A DNA stretch of 64,000 nucleotides from positions 88,898,762 to 88,962,761 of the forward strand of contig CM060694.1 of the NCBI GenBank assembly GCA_030686995.1, given 5' to 3'. The position numbers and the translations under genes were made by a program. The first letter of the stretch is position 1; the number at the start of each line of letters is the position of its first letter. Source of the stretch: Artemisia argyi. Taxonomy: Eukaryota; Streptophyta; Magnoliopsida; Asterales; Asteraceae. The notes under the pieces are model-generated. The model did not search any database, had not been told where the DNA came from, and saw only the letters and a list, made by a program, of their open reading frames with translations. Positions 50,929-61,875 of this stretch are shown piece by piece.

Positions 50929-50943
50929 TTAAGGGGGTGAGAC
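50929..50943 (+). other. Polypurine tract
   Basis: AAGGGGGTGAGA, directly before the right LTR and preceded by TTCGGGACGAAGTTCC, a phrase commonly found at this place in Tekay/Del-type elements. It would prime plus-strand synthesis. Confidence 0.75.
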
Positions 50944-53900
50944 TGTAACAACCCGCATTTTCGGGACATTTCTCTTATTCACTATTCATTAGTTACTATT
51001 CATCGATTACTATTCACCGGTCACTATTCATCATTTTACTATTCATCATTTTCGAAGTCAGTTTGTGATTCCGAGAAGCGTTCAAAAATTTTACTATTCA
51101 TGTGACACTATTCATTCCCAAAGGGAAATCACTATTCATGATCATCGTTCGTCATTTCGTAAACTGAGTTTACGAGTCTTCAAATTCACGTAACCAATGT
51201 GGTTTAGCTGCGAATTCATGCATCATTCATTAATGACATTTCATATAGACTGGATCAGTCTACACATCATCAGTACTTTAGGACTACACGGATATGCATT
51301 ATTTCTATATACGTATGCTTAATTTGTAATTAACGTTACCACTCAGTTTTTACTACGAACGTATACCCAATACTCCCGACTACGATCCTAACATATGTTC
51401 ATACTTATTATAATGATATAAAAATTATATTATTAATTTACCCGGTGTTTTTAAATCAATTACTACATTTTACGGTCGGAGCTTATAACTCCGTCGGTTT
51501 GCGTTATTTCAATACGATAATTATTTCAACACCCGATTCTCATCAGGAATAATACTTTACAACTTTTACAACTTCATCGTATTTTATTTCACCTCGTTAA
51601 CATTTATTTCAAGATAACTCGGTACCCGATAACACCCAAAGTATACACTAGATACACCAATACTTCCAACACTTGGACAAGTTTATTAATTAGCCCACAA
51701 AGCCTCCTCCTTTCCCTTAATTGGTGCCACCTTGCCCCCCCCCCCCTCCCCCTTTCCTAGCCAAGAGTTGCAATTTACCAACCTATATTAATTACACTCC
51801 AAACTTGTCTAGTATTTAATCTATTGTATCTCATTTTTACACATAATTTCAAGTTCAAGAAAACAAAATTCTCTCTTCCTTCTTTCTCTCTTGGTGGCCG
51901 GCCAACACACAAAACAACAAGAAGAAACATCAATTTTTCCAAGATCAAGTGATAATCAAGGTTATTTAGTACTTCTTGTTAGGGTTTTGATATTTAAACA
52001 CAAAGTTTTGCAAGTTTTTCATCTCCACTAATCCACTAATCCTTCAAGTAAGTTGTCAAACTCATTTTCAAAATTTCCTCAAGTATCTTTCAATGATCAT
52101 ACACTTTTATTCAAGATATATATGCATATGTTGATTTATACCACTCTATATATATACTTTTTATAACTTACAAGCCTTAGATATATTATATAGGTGAATC
52201 CTTGGTAGATTGTTGTGATGGATGATGTTTAGGAACCCATGACACCCTGAGAAGGTGTATGGTAAGATTAGACTAGATTTGTGGTGATTGAAAGTGGTTT
52301 GGTTGAAGTTGGAACTAGATTGGAACACTAGAAATGATTTTTGAAACTATATAAATAGCTACTGTCCATTTTTGCAAAACGTGGGAAAATCAGTGGGTTT
52401 TGGGTAACTTTGGACCAAAGATTTAGAAAATACATTCCAAGACAAAACTATGGCCGAAAACGGGGATAAAAACGAGTTAATAACGAAGGAGATATAATTT
52501 TCCAAATATTAACAACGAAAAATACTTTCAAATATAGGTTCTGTCCCAAATCGCCAATTTCAGAAAACTCAGGGGTTTCCGAGTAACATTGGGTTAGATA
52601 TTCAGAAAATACTTTCAAAAACGAAACCGTGGCCGCTTGAATCACTAAAATCCGAGTTACGACGAAAAAGTTATGATATTTCCAATATTAACGATGAAAA
52701 CTATTTTCTGAAAAATACCTTGCTGTTGAGCAGATTTCATGGACTGTTTCGAGATGTAAAACTTGATCTAGCCGTCCCGACTTATCAAAAATATATTAGT
52801 ATGTTGTCCCACGATTCCGGGGATATAAAGAACGTAGAAAACGAACTTATAACGAAAAAGATACAAGCGTTTGAACTTAGACGATTTTTACAAATTTCCA
52901 TCAGCTTTTCTATTATTATTTTGCCGCAAAACTGTCTTTGCGAGACACCACTTTCTCAGCTGTTTTTCTTTATGATCGGATCAATTTGAGTCCGAGCCGT
53001 AGTTTTATGAAATCAAGATCTTCCAACAAGATTTTCAAATCAATTGGCCGTTCGTCGAATAGACTTATAACGAATAAACTACGACTTCATCTATATACCC
53101 GATAAACTATATATATTTTGACAGCTTTTACTATAATGAAAATTTCTAAGTGTTGAACATAATACTTTCAAGTAACAACAATAAGAGTCGATTTTCTCAT
53201 CGATCAAGACCCGTATAGCCAAAAGTTAAATAACACGACATCAAAATATTGTTACAAGGTTTTCAAAAACGCCGAGCTTGACCATTAACACTTAACGTAC
53301 AACATTTCGCGACTTGTTTTGCGAGGCCATTTTGGGCATATTTTCAATGTAACGAAAATGCTATTTTGCGACGAAAACCTTATATTTGCCGATAGAACGC
53401 CAAACAAGGATCGTGGAGTACCGTTTCAACATATTTACCTGGAAAGTGATTATTAACTAACGAGACGTCAAAAATATATTTTTCGACGATAAACGCTATT
53501 TTCAAAACTAACGAGTGGTATCGATAACATACGTATTTGCATGTGTAGCATCATTTCATTTCTTACATTAGATCATATCATTCATGTTAGGTTACGGTTA
53601 GAGATCGTGCCTCATTTCGGTATATCTACTTTTGTCATCGTAGCTATCGCACCAGGTGAGTTCATAACCCCTACTTTTACTTGTTTTACAACTGTTTTGG
53701 GGGAAGATACATGCTCGATACTATTTAAATTCAATGCTTGTTTTACTTGAACGCAATTCATTTTCTCAAACATTACTGAATGGTTGAAATACTTGTTCTA
53801 TGTTTCTTATACGATTTGAATTACTTATGGGGAAGAATACACTGCTTGAATTATTTTTGTACAATGCCAAAGTATTACAAATTCCATACATTGCTTAAGT

Positions 53901-54696
53901 TTACTTATTACTACCAAGTTAAGTCCCCTTTATTATCATGGACCGTTAATTTTAGTGCAAAGCGAGAGTGAATGAATAGATCTATTGAGGGTGATGCCTC
54001 CATTCGTGTTTGGGTTGCTCCAACGGGTGCGAATGCATTTCATGTCTTAACAATTTGAGTGTCTGGTAAACACTCTGGTGGGGCCATTACAAAGTCTAGC
54101 TTCGGGGTCATGAGCTTAAGAGACAATGTAGCATTTTTGACATATTGTCACCTTACTTTATACTTTTGGCTATTGTACATACGAAAATTTCTTATGAATT
54201 ACGATGCTTTTACATCAATCTTATTACAATTGTTTACACAAACAAAACTATATCATATTTGGCAGTGGGTCGTAAACACACAGGTTACAAGTCTCTTATG
54301 GCGGGACTTGTAGCTGAGTGGATTTACGATGCCTTTACTGGACGATCTTTTCTCTATAGGCATTATTTGTTAAACAAACTCTATGAACTCACCAACCTCG
54401 TGTTGACACTTTAGCGTGTATTTTCAGGTTTTACCATTGGCACGCTACAGGAGGTTTTGGCAGGGCATGGCATGGTCATAAAAGACTCTGATATTCTTAT
54501 GGGGACCGTTTTAAACTATTTTAAGGGCTTACTTCCGCACTAATTTTAAACAATGTAAATTCAATACTTTTAGTTAAACGATTTTATTCTAAATGATTGA
54601 AGTGAAAACCAATTTTGTACTTGTGCTGTAATACCAATTGAGTTACACCCCAGCTACATGTATGCTTCCGCTGGACCCGATTCTGGGGGTGTGACA
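50944..54696 (+). repeat. Right LTR of the nested gypsy element, 3,753 bp
   Basis: Near-identical to 44768-48510. The largest difference is an expanded C tract near 51735-51752 (a short C7 in the left copy). Most other differences are C/T or G/A. Confidence 0.93.
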
Positions 54697-54701
54697 CATG
54701 T

Positions 54702-55557
54702 GCTATTAAGATAAGCCTTCTCTTTAATTCAATCAATATGTCTATGTGTTGGTTGATTATATCTTTTACTTGTCTTGATTTCAACATGTCAGGCTAGATT
54801 TATCTTGTGTTTGCTTAGATCTAATGAAACCTAGATGTTAATTATGTGTTGATTACTTGTTTATGGCTGTATTGGATGAATGATTTCAATGTTAGGCTTA
54901 AGAAAACTGGCAGATCTCCATTGTGTAACATGCTTGAACGTCTTAGGAAACATGAACCGATGTGTACTAGGTTTTATTGGTTGTATTTAATGCATGAGTA
55001 AATTCTAATGATCCCATGTTAGGAGCTTCTTAGCCGGCTCGACATAGGAGTGAAGTAGGCACTCCTAGGATTGGGGAAGTAAGTACGCAACCCCATGAAT
55101 GGTATTAAGGAATACAATCCGTCATCCACGCAACTATAACAAGTAATTAACGTGTAAAAGATATCTAGGGAGTAGTGGAATCTAAGTAAACACAATTCTC
55201 CCACATATTGCTCACAACCTTAGTTTAATTTAGTTTTATTTTCATTTTAGTATTTTATTTTGATTGCATCTTTAGTATTGGGTTAGTTGATTAGCAACTA
55301 ATTCCGCCAAACTCCTTCAAACCCGAGATTTTTACTTGCTTTCTAAAAAATATAAAAATACAAAAAGAATCATCCCTCATCTCTAGACCTAGTCTTTAGG
55401 TTTTCTAATCCTAGCGACACTATTTCTAGCTGAACGATCAATCCCCCGGTACTTGTCATTATACTATACTATATCGATCAGGTACACAGCCTGGTGGGGG
55501 TTGTAAGCTTCTCGAGATCCCTCGAGAGGTAAAGCCTGGTGCAATCCCTACGCATCA
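54702..55557 (+). repeat. Left LTR of the Athila-like element, 3' part
   Basis: Matches 61022-61875 nearly base for base, ending CCCTACGCATCA. It follows the duplicated CATGT of the nested insertion. Confidence 0.92.
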
Positions 55558-55563
55558 AGTTTT

Positions 55564-55582
55564 TGGCACCGCAATCCGGGGA
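55564..55582 (+). other. Primer-binding site, tRNA-Asp type
   Basis: TGGCACCGCAATCCGGGGA, six bases after the left LTR, resembles the complement of the 3' end of plant tRNA-Asp, which Athila/Tat-type elements use. The middle differs from the usual form. Confidence 0.75.
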
Positions 55583-55728
55583 ATAGTTATTGTCTAGGTT
55601 AGAATCTCTTTTTATTAGGTCTACTTGCTAGATTCCTTTCTAGTAAGATTTTATTTTTATTTTTAGGTTCTCTTTAGTCTATCTTATTTCTTCGTGTTTT
55701 TGTTCGTAACTTTTCACCACCCGACATC

Positions 55729-57967
55729 ATGGACGATGGGAACATCTTTGAACCCGTCATCCCACCACAACAAAACCCACCACTAGAACCTCTCAGGCCC
55801 CGAACCTTAGGAGAGTATTCCCGACCTAGACACCAAGGCTACCGAAACACCATTGAGCTCACCGGAGCCAATGTGACCCCCTTGCGATCCGACACCATCC
55901 GGTTGGTGCAAAGCGGATGTGCATTCCATGGACTTCGTTCCGAAGATCCAAACCAACATCTCAAGGACTTCCTTAAAATCGTAGATTCTATAGACCTTGA
56001 TGTTACAACTAGAGAGTCAACCCGATTACGCCTATTCCAATTCTCTCTACGTGATCAAGCTAGCCAATGGCTTGAACGTTTACCCGCGGGATCCATCACC
56101 TCTTGGGATGATCTCACCACTCGTTTCCTTGCTCAATTTTTCCCACCGGGGAGAACTACCAAGCTTAGAAATGACATCTTGATGTTCCAACAACGTCAAA
56201 ATGAAACTCTATACGAAGCATGGACTCGTTTCAAGGACTTACTCCAAAAAGTCCCTCATCATGGCATAGATCTTTGGCTCCAAGTCCAAATTTTTTATGA
56301 CCATATCGATCTTTCCACGAGGCAAGCCATTGACCAATCGGCTGGTGGTAAGCTACGTGATCTAAGTGCGGAACAATCATGGGAACTCATAGAAGATCTT
56401 GCTCTCTAAGACAACGAAAGTTGGAATGATCCCCGTGACTTGAACAAAACGGTCAAGGCAATATCTTTGCCTTCGAACAATTCTAGCACTCCCGACCGTA
56501 GGATCATGGAACTTGAGGACCAAGTCAAGTTTCTCATGAAATCTTACGAAGCTCCTAAGCCTTCAAGCCAAGTGAACAAAATCACTTCTTCATGCGAATT
56601 ATGTAGTGGTCCCCATAACACTCGTGATTGTGTGGAACTCCCCGGAACAGCTTTTGCGGACTACGCAACCTCGCGTACCGACGAAGCGGGAGATAAGTGG
56701 TACACTTTCAAACCCGAACCAAACCCTTACGGTGATTCCTACAACCCCTCTTGGAAAAATCACCCCAAACCTTAGGTGGAAACAAAATCAAGCCAATTCT
56801 TCCAATCCGCCAAATCGTTACCAACCAAACGGTCCACCCTCCAACCGAACTTTCAACAACAATCCTTCTAACAACTATGGTAGTACCAACAATCTTGAAG
56901 GATTGATGTCTAAGTTTATGGCATCTCAAGAAGCTCGCATAGCTAGGTTTGAAACCGAATTCAACCAACAACAAACGGAGATGACCAACAAGATAGACAA
57001 CTTGTTGAAAGCCCTCAACAACCAAGCGTTAACTACACCTAGGAAGGACACTAGGGAAGCCAATACCGGAATCCAAACTAAGGACCCCTCGTCATCCAAA
57101 CACGTCCACTTTGTCAATGTTGTCACCATTAAGCCAATAGATAAGGAGATAAAAGAAAGTGACAAGGATGAAGTTGGAGTAGAAACCGAGACTAGGGATG
57201 AAATTAGGGAAGTTGAGGTTAATAAGGGAGAAGAGTTAGAGGAAGTAGAGACTATAGAAAAGCACTTTGATAAGTTGCCCACCAAGGAAGAACGGGAATA
57301 CCATAAGGACTTATTCTATGGCCCCGAGACACCATATATCCTTGGCACACCCCTTATCAAAATGGGAGACCCCTCTAACATCAACATACCATGCAACATT
57401 GGGCATATGCATATATGGAAAGCTTATATCGATCCTAGATCTCCTGTAAACATCATGACTAGGACTTATTACTATTGGGTGATGAAGAAACAACTTGATT
57501 ATAGGATGATGCCCAATAAGAATTTGATAAGTAATTTTGTAGGAAGAGTGAAGGGATTGCATGTGATTATAGGAAATTTCACCTATGAGATCGATTTTAT
57601 GATAGTAGAAGATACTCGCCCGGTGATAGATGATTGCCTAAGCCAAGTAATATTCGGAAAACCATTTGTTGAGGCCACTAGGATGAGTTATGATCCGACT
57701 TTAGGGATAGTTAGGTTCAAGGAAGAGAATGATGAGATTGCCTACCAAATGCCCTACAAGATTGAGCAATACCGCCTCCTTTCTAATATAGAAAAGGAAC
57801 ACAAACAAGCGGCTTATTATAGGAATGATGAGGATAGACGTAGAGGAGTAGAGTATGTGAAGAATAGGATGCTTGGTTTCTACAAAGAATGCTTGCAATT
57901 AGGTCCGGAGTACAAAACTGGTTTAGAAGACGACCTAGAGAGTGGAACCAATGATGAGGTCACGTAG
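55729..57967 (+). pseudogene. gag-pro: gag-protease frame of the Athila-like element, broken
   Basis: The frame starts MDDGNIFEPVIPPQQNPP and includes the retrotransposon gag domain (55900-56400; W-L-x-x-L-P-x-x-S-I-x-x-W near QWLERLPAGSITSWDD) and a short Cys/His motif CELCSGPHNTRDC. It ends with an aspartic-protease-like region (IDPRSPVNIM, later GKPFVEATRM). Breaks: TAA at 56407-56409 within a conserved stretch, and a one-base shift near 56769-56775 that moves the rest into another frame, open to TAG at 57965-57967. The usual D-S/T-G protease signature is altered to DPRS. Gag packages the RNA; the damaged copy cannot supply a full protein. Confidence 0.88.
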
Positions 57968-59818
57968 TAACCCATGACCTTGAGTCTAGCTACAAGACTC
58001 GTAAATAAAGAAAAGAGCTTCTTGGGAGGCAACCCATGTTTTGTCTGATTTTTATTTTGTTTGTTTGTTATTTGCTTCCGTATGCATGCTTTATTTTTAT
58101 TGTTGGTAGATCATGTTTCAAAACTAAATAGTGAAAATACTTTATTTTGTTGTTTGGCCTAGTCTTAACTACACCCAAAGGTATTTTTACAAAAGATAAG
58201 TGTAAGGGGAAACCCCAAATATGTTTTTAAGAAACAAAACCGATCATGATTCTCCACAATATTAAGTGAACATGTATATTCGTATTTGTTAGAGTCAAAT
58301 GCTTGTATCGAGTCATAATGATGTTTTGCAGGATTTTCCAGGAAGTAGGACCAAGTTTTTCCAGAAATTTTCCAGAAACTTAACATAAGAATTTCTGCAG
58401 GTCACTTCTGACGGCGTCACGAGTTTACTCTTGACGGCGTCACGTGTAAAAATCTGGAAATTTTACCAGTTTTGTTTTTCTAACGGAGTCTTAAAGTTTT
58501 TGTTGAATTATTAGTTTTATAATCTCCAGGAAATCTGCAAACATCATTCCACAAGCATTAGATCTTATTTTGTTTTCTAGGTTTTATTAGCATATGTAGA
58601 TTGCCGCCGATTTTATGCGAGGTTGCCTTGTCTGTTTTCTCAGGTTTAACAGGTTATGTATGACAAGAAGATGATTATTATTCTGGAAGGGAAGCTTTGA
58701 TTGTTCATTTTCTTGGAGGAAGATCTAACCTGGCCACCTTATTATCCACATCGAGCGAATCAGGGGAGTATTTGATTTCATTCGTTTTACTTATTTCACT
58801 TTTACATTCTTTACTTGAACATTGGGGACAATGTTCATCCTAAGTGTAAGGGGAGGGTAAAATGATGATACCTTACAGATACACTTTCGCTTGAGTTTGT
58901 TTGTTTAATAGTAGATGTGTAATAAAACTATGAGAAATACTTGTTAGTGCAATTTTAGCGCCAAATTTAAAATTTTTTACAACATTTAGGAGTGAAACTT
59001 TAGCCATAGCAAGCGTCTCATGGATAGGAGATCGTATGACTAGCACAAAACCGTATCATTCAGAAAAATTTTCCACCCAAATATGTGAGGTTCGCCTTTA
59101 GATTTGATAGGAAAAGCATTTACTTTTAGTGCTTATGAGTGTACCGGTAGCATTTAGATTCTAGAACTTGCGTTAGTGATGCATCCCGAGACCGCTAGTG
59201 AGACTACATTCGTGTAGTAGGATTTACTACATGATAAGAGGCATTAGGATCACCCTTGTGTTAAACCCGTATCATAATTACTTGACCATTTAAGTCATAT
59301 TACTTGGCTAGTTAAGTCAATTAATTTTTCCCACACCATTAGCGTTGTACTCATTTTTAGTACACGAAACCCCTAGTAGACCCCTCCGAGCCTATCTTTT
59401 CGTTTCTAACTTTAAGCATTTTACTTAAAAGAAGAATTTGTACACCCCACTTAAATGTACACCCAAATCGCCTTAGCCTTCCGTGTATGCACTCATCTTT
59501 AGTGCATTATTGCTATTTGTTAAACCCTAAGTTAATTATCTAATTGATTACATGGTTGCTAAGTCGAGTCATATCCTTGTACATATTGTTTTGGGACGAT
59601 TGGGACTCATGGGTAAAGTACTTATTTTATGGAGTAATGGGGAAGAACATCATTTATTACCCCCGTATGTACGTTAATCTTAAAAGTACTCCAAATGTTT
59701 TGATTTTCTTAATTCGAGTCATTAGATTAGTTTATTGTAAAGTATGTAAAAATTAAAGTGTAAGGGGAATGTTCATTCCCTATGATGTATTATTTTGGAT
59801 GGTATGGTAAGAGTGTAT

Positions 59819-59866
<48 letters not shown>

Positions 59867-60464
59867 GAAAAGATCAAAGAAAAAGAAAAAAAATAGAAAA
59901 AGAGAAAAGAAAAACATACGTACTACCATCCCTTTTTATTCTATGTTCATTTTATGTTTTTTGTTATTTTTCATTTAGTAGCTTAAGTCGAGTCTAGTCT
60001 TGGCTTAGCAACGCCATATTGTACATGTAATTAACCAAGATTTTTAACTCCCACCAGTAAAGATTGCCTATATCCAACAAAACCGTGTATTTCATATCCC
60101 TACACCTAACGTTACAACCCTTTAAAAGACCTCTTTGATAGTTTATCCTAGGTGCTTACGCCATGTGGTGGAGGTTTGATCCTTTCCCAACCCTATGGTA
60201 ATCTATTTTGCTATGACAGGTAGTGAGAGATATTTTCCGTTTCCATATTGTGATATTACTTTATTACACCCGAGAGATGTGAGTATCTAAACACTATTTA
60301 TGAGGTGCTAGTATATGACCTCCGTGCTTATCTTTGGTCTTTAGTGGAACGATTATTTGTTGTAATTACTTTTATATTAGTGTTAAATGACCCCTAACTT
60401 GTATTTTGATTAGAATAAAAGCACATTTGCTTGTGGACAAGCAAATCTCAAGTGTAAGGGTATA
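57968..60464 (+). other. Non-coding 3' half of the Athila-like interior
   Basis: It holds CTTGGGAGGCAACCCA (58020-58035), a phrase common after gag-pol in Athila elements, and two TGACGGCGTCA motifs (58409-58419, 58432-58442). GGGGACAATGTTCATCCTAA with AAGTGTAAGGGGAGGG (58822-58857) follows, then a 44-base A run (59821-59864) and the terminal purine-rich AAGTGTAAGGGTATA before the right LTR. No polymerase, integrase or envelope-like frame. Confidence 0.75.
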
Positions 60465-61875
60465 TGATGAGGCGAAAAATAAACTACTTTTAGAGGGTCA
60501 TTTAAGCCCGGAATTGAATTTATTTGATCAAATATTACCCTAAACCGTTCCTTTTGTGATTTTAGGTACTTTGGGAGTGAAATCTGGAAAAGGAAGCAAT
60601 TCGAACGTTTTTGGAGCATAAAAGTGAAGAAAACGCCAAAGACTTAATTTTCCAAGCTGAGAACAGTACCTGACGGCGTCAAGAGGAAGACCCTGACGGC
60701 GTCAGGAGTAAAAGTGGTGACGACCCAGTGCAAACCTGACGGCGTCACAACAAGGGCGTCAAGAGTTAAAATCGTGACGGCCTACATAAGGTGTACACAT
60801 GACGGCGTCAGACCCAGATCTAGGCAGTCCGAGGAACTATTTGGCGGCGAGATAACGGCGTCAGACATTTGTTCTTGACGCCGTCACCTTCTAAACTCTA
60901 TATATAGTTTTCTATTTTTCATTCATTATAGAGGAACTTGTGTGGAGATAATTAGGGCCGAACTTTGTAAACCCTAGCTCATATTTTACAGTGTTTTCAC
61001 CCCTTGAATTCTTTCATGTGCTATTAAGATAAGTCTTCTCTTTAATTCAATCAATATGTCTATGTGTTGGTTGATTATATCTTTTACTTGTCTTGATTTC
61101 AACATGCTAGGCTAGATTTATCGTGTGTTTGCTTAGATCTAATGAAACCTAGATGTTAATTATGTGTTGATTACTTGTTTATGGCTGTATTGGATGAATG
61201 ATTTCAATGTTAGACTTAAGAAAAGTGGCAGATCTCCATTGTGTAACATGCTTGAACGTCTTAGGAAACACGAACCGATGTGTACTAGGTTTTATTGGTT
61301 GTATTTAATGCATGAGTAAATTCTAATGATCCCATGTTAGGAGCTTCTTAGCCGGCTCGACATAGGAGTGAAGTAGGCACTCATAGGATTGGGGAAGTAA
61401 GTATGCCACCCCATGAATGGTATTAAGGAATACAATCCGTCATCCACGCAACTATAACAAGTAATTAACGTGTAAAAGATATCTAGGGAGTAGTGAAATC
61501 TAAGTAAACACAATTCTCCCACATATTGCTCACAACCTTAGTTTAATTTTGTTTTATTTTCATTTTGGTATTTTATTTTGATTGCATCTTTAGTATTGGG
61601 TTAGTTGATTAGCAACTAATTCCGCCAAACTCCTTCAAACCCGAGATTTTTACTTGCTTTCTAAAAAATATAAAAATACAAAAAGAATCATCCCTCATCT
61701 TTAGACCTAGTCTTTAGGTTTTCTAATCCTAGCGACACTATTCCTAGCTGAACGATCAATCCCCCAGTACTTGTCATTATACTATACTACATCGATCAGG
61801 TACACTGCCTGGTGGGGGTTGTAAGCTTCTCGAGATCCCTCGAGAGGTAAAGCCTGGTGCAATCCCTACGCATCA
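60465..61875 (+). repeat. Right LTR of the Athila-like element, 1,411 bp
   Basis: Complete, starting TGATGAGGCG and ending GCATCA. It is followed by the target duplicate ACTGA. It is the better-preserved copy of the promoter region. Confidence 0.93.
60671..60906 (+). promoter_or_regulatory. LTR promoter with an array of TGACG/CGTCA motifs and a TATA box
   Basis: TGACGGCGTCA occurs at 60671, 60694, 60737 and 60800, with TGACGCCGTCA at 60876. Partial forms lie near 60718, 60755, 60775 and 60854. A TATATATA box sits at 60899-60906. Facing TGACG and CGTCA half-sites are the core bound by TGA-class bZIP factors (as-1/ocs elements), here with a three-base centre. The position just upstream of TATA fits an enhancer. 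That bZIP proteins bind it is an inference. Confidence 0.6.

Larger units (their letters stand above)
48511..50943 (+). other. Interior of the nested gypsy element, no intact gene
   Basis: 2,433 bp between the LTRs. Apart from the primer-binding site, the integrase traces at 50281-50790 and the polypurine tract, no gag, protease, reverse transcriptase or RNase H sequence was recognised. Confidence 0.7.
44768..54696 (+). mobile_element. Nested Ty3/gypsy retrotransposon (Tekay/Del-like), 9.9 kb
   Basis: Both LTRs start TGTAACAACCCGCATTTTCG and end GGGGGTGTGACA. A 5-bp target duplication CATGT flanks the element (44763-44767, 54697-54701). A tRNA-Met-type primer-binding site (TGGTATCAGAGC) follows the left LTR, and a purine-rich tract (AAGGGGGTGAGA) precedes the right one. 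The interior is only 2.43 kb, with heavily decayed integrase traces. The LTRs differ at roughly 30 substitutions by eye in 3.74 kb (under 1%), so insertion was recent although the interior is ruined. Confidence 0.93.
44203..61875 (+). mobile_element. Athila-like Ty3/gypsy retrotransposon, gag-protease only, with nested insertion
   Basis: LTRs start TGATGAGG and end GCATCA, and a 5-bp target duplication ACTGA is seen at 44198-44202 and 61876-61880. The left LTR is split by another retrotransposon (44768-54696). Rejoined it is about 1,421 bp against 1,411 bp for the right LTR. A tRNA-Asp-type primer-binding site follows the left LTR. The interior (55558-60464, 4.9 kb) holds a broken gag-protease frame and then 2.5 kb without reverse transcriptase, RNase H or integrase. 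It must therefore have moved in trans. Confidence 0.92.

Noticed and set aside
46261..54787. Paired small frames such as 46533-46802 and 52720-52989
   Set aside because: They lie at matching places in the two LTRs of the nested gypsy element and encode nothing recognisable.
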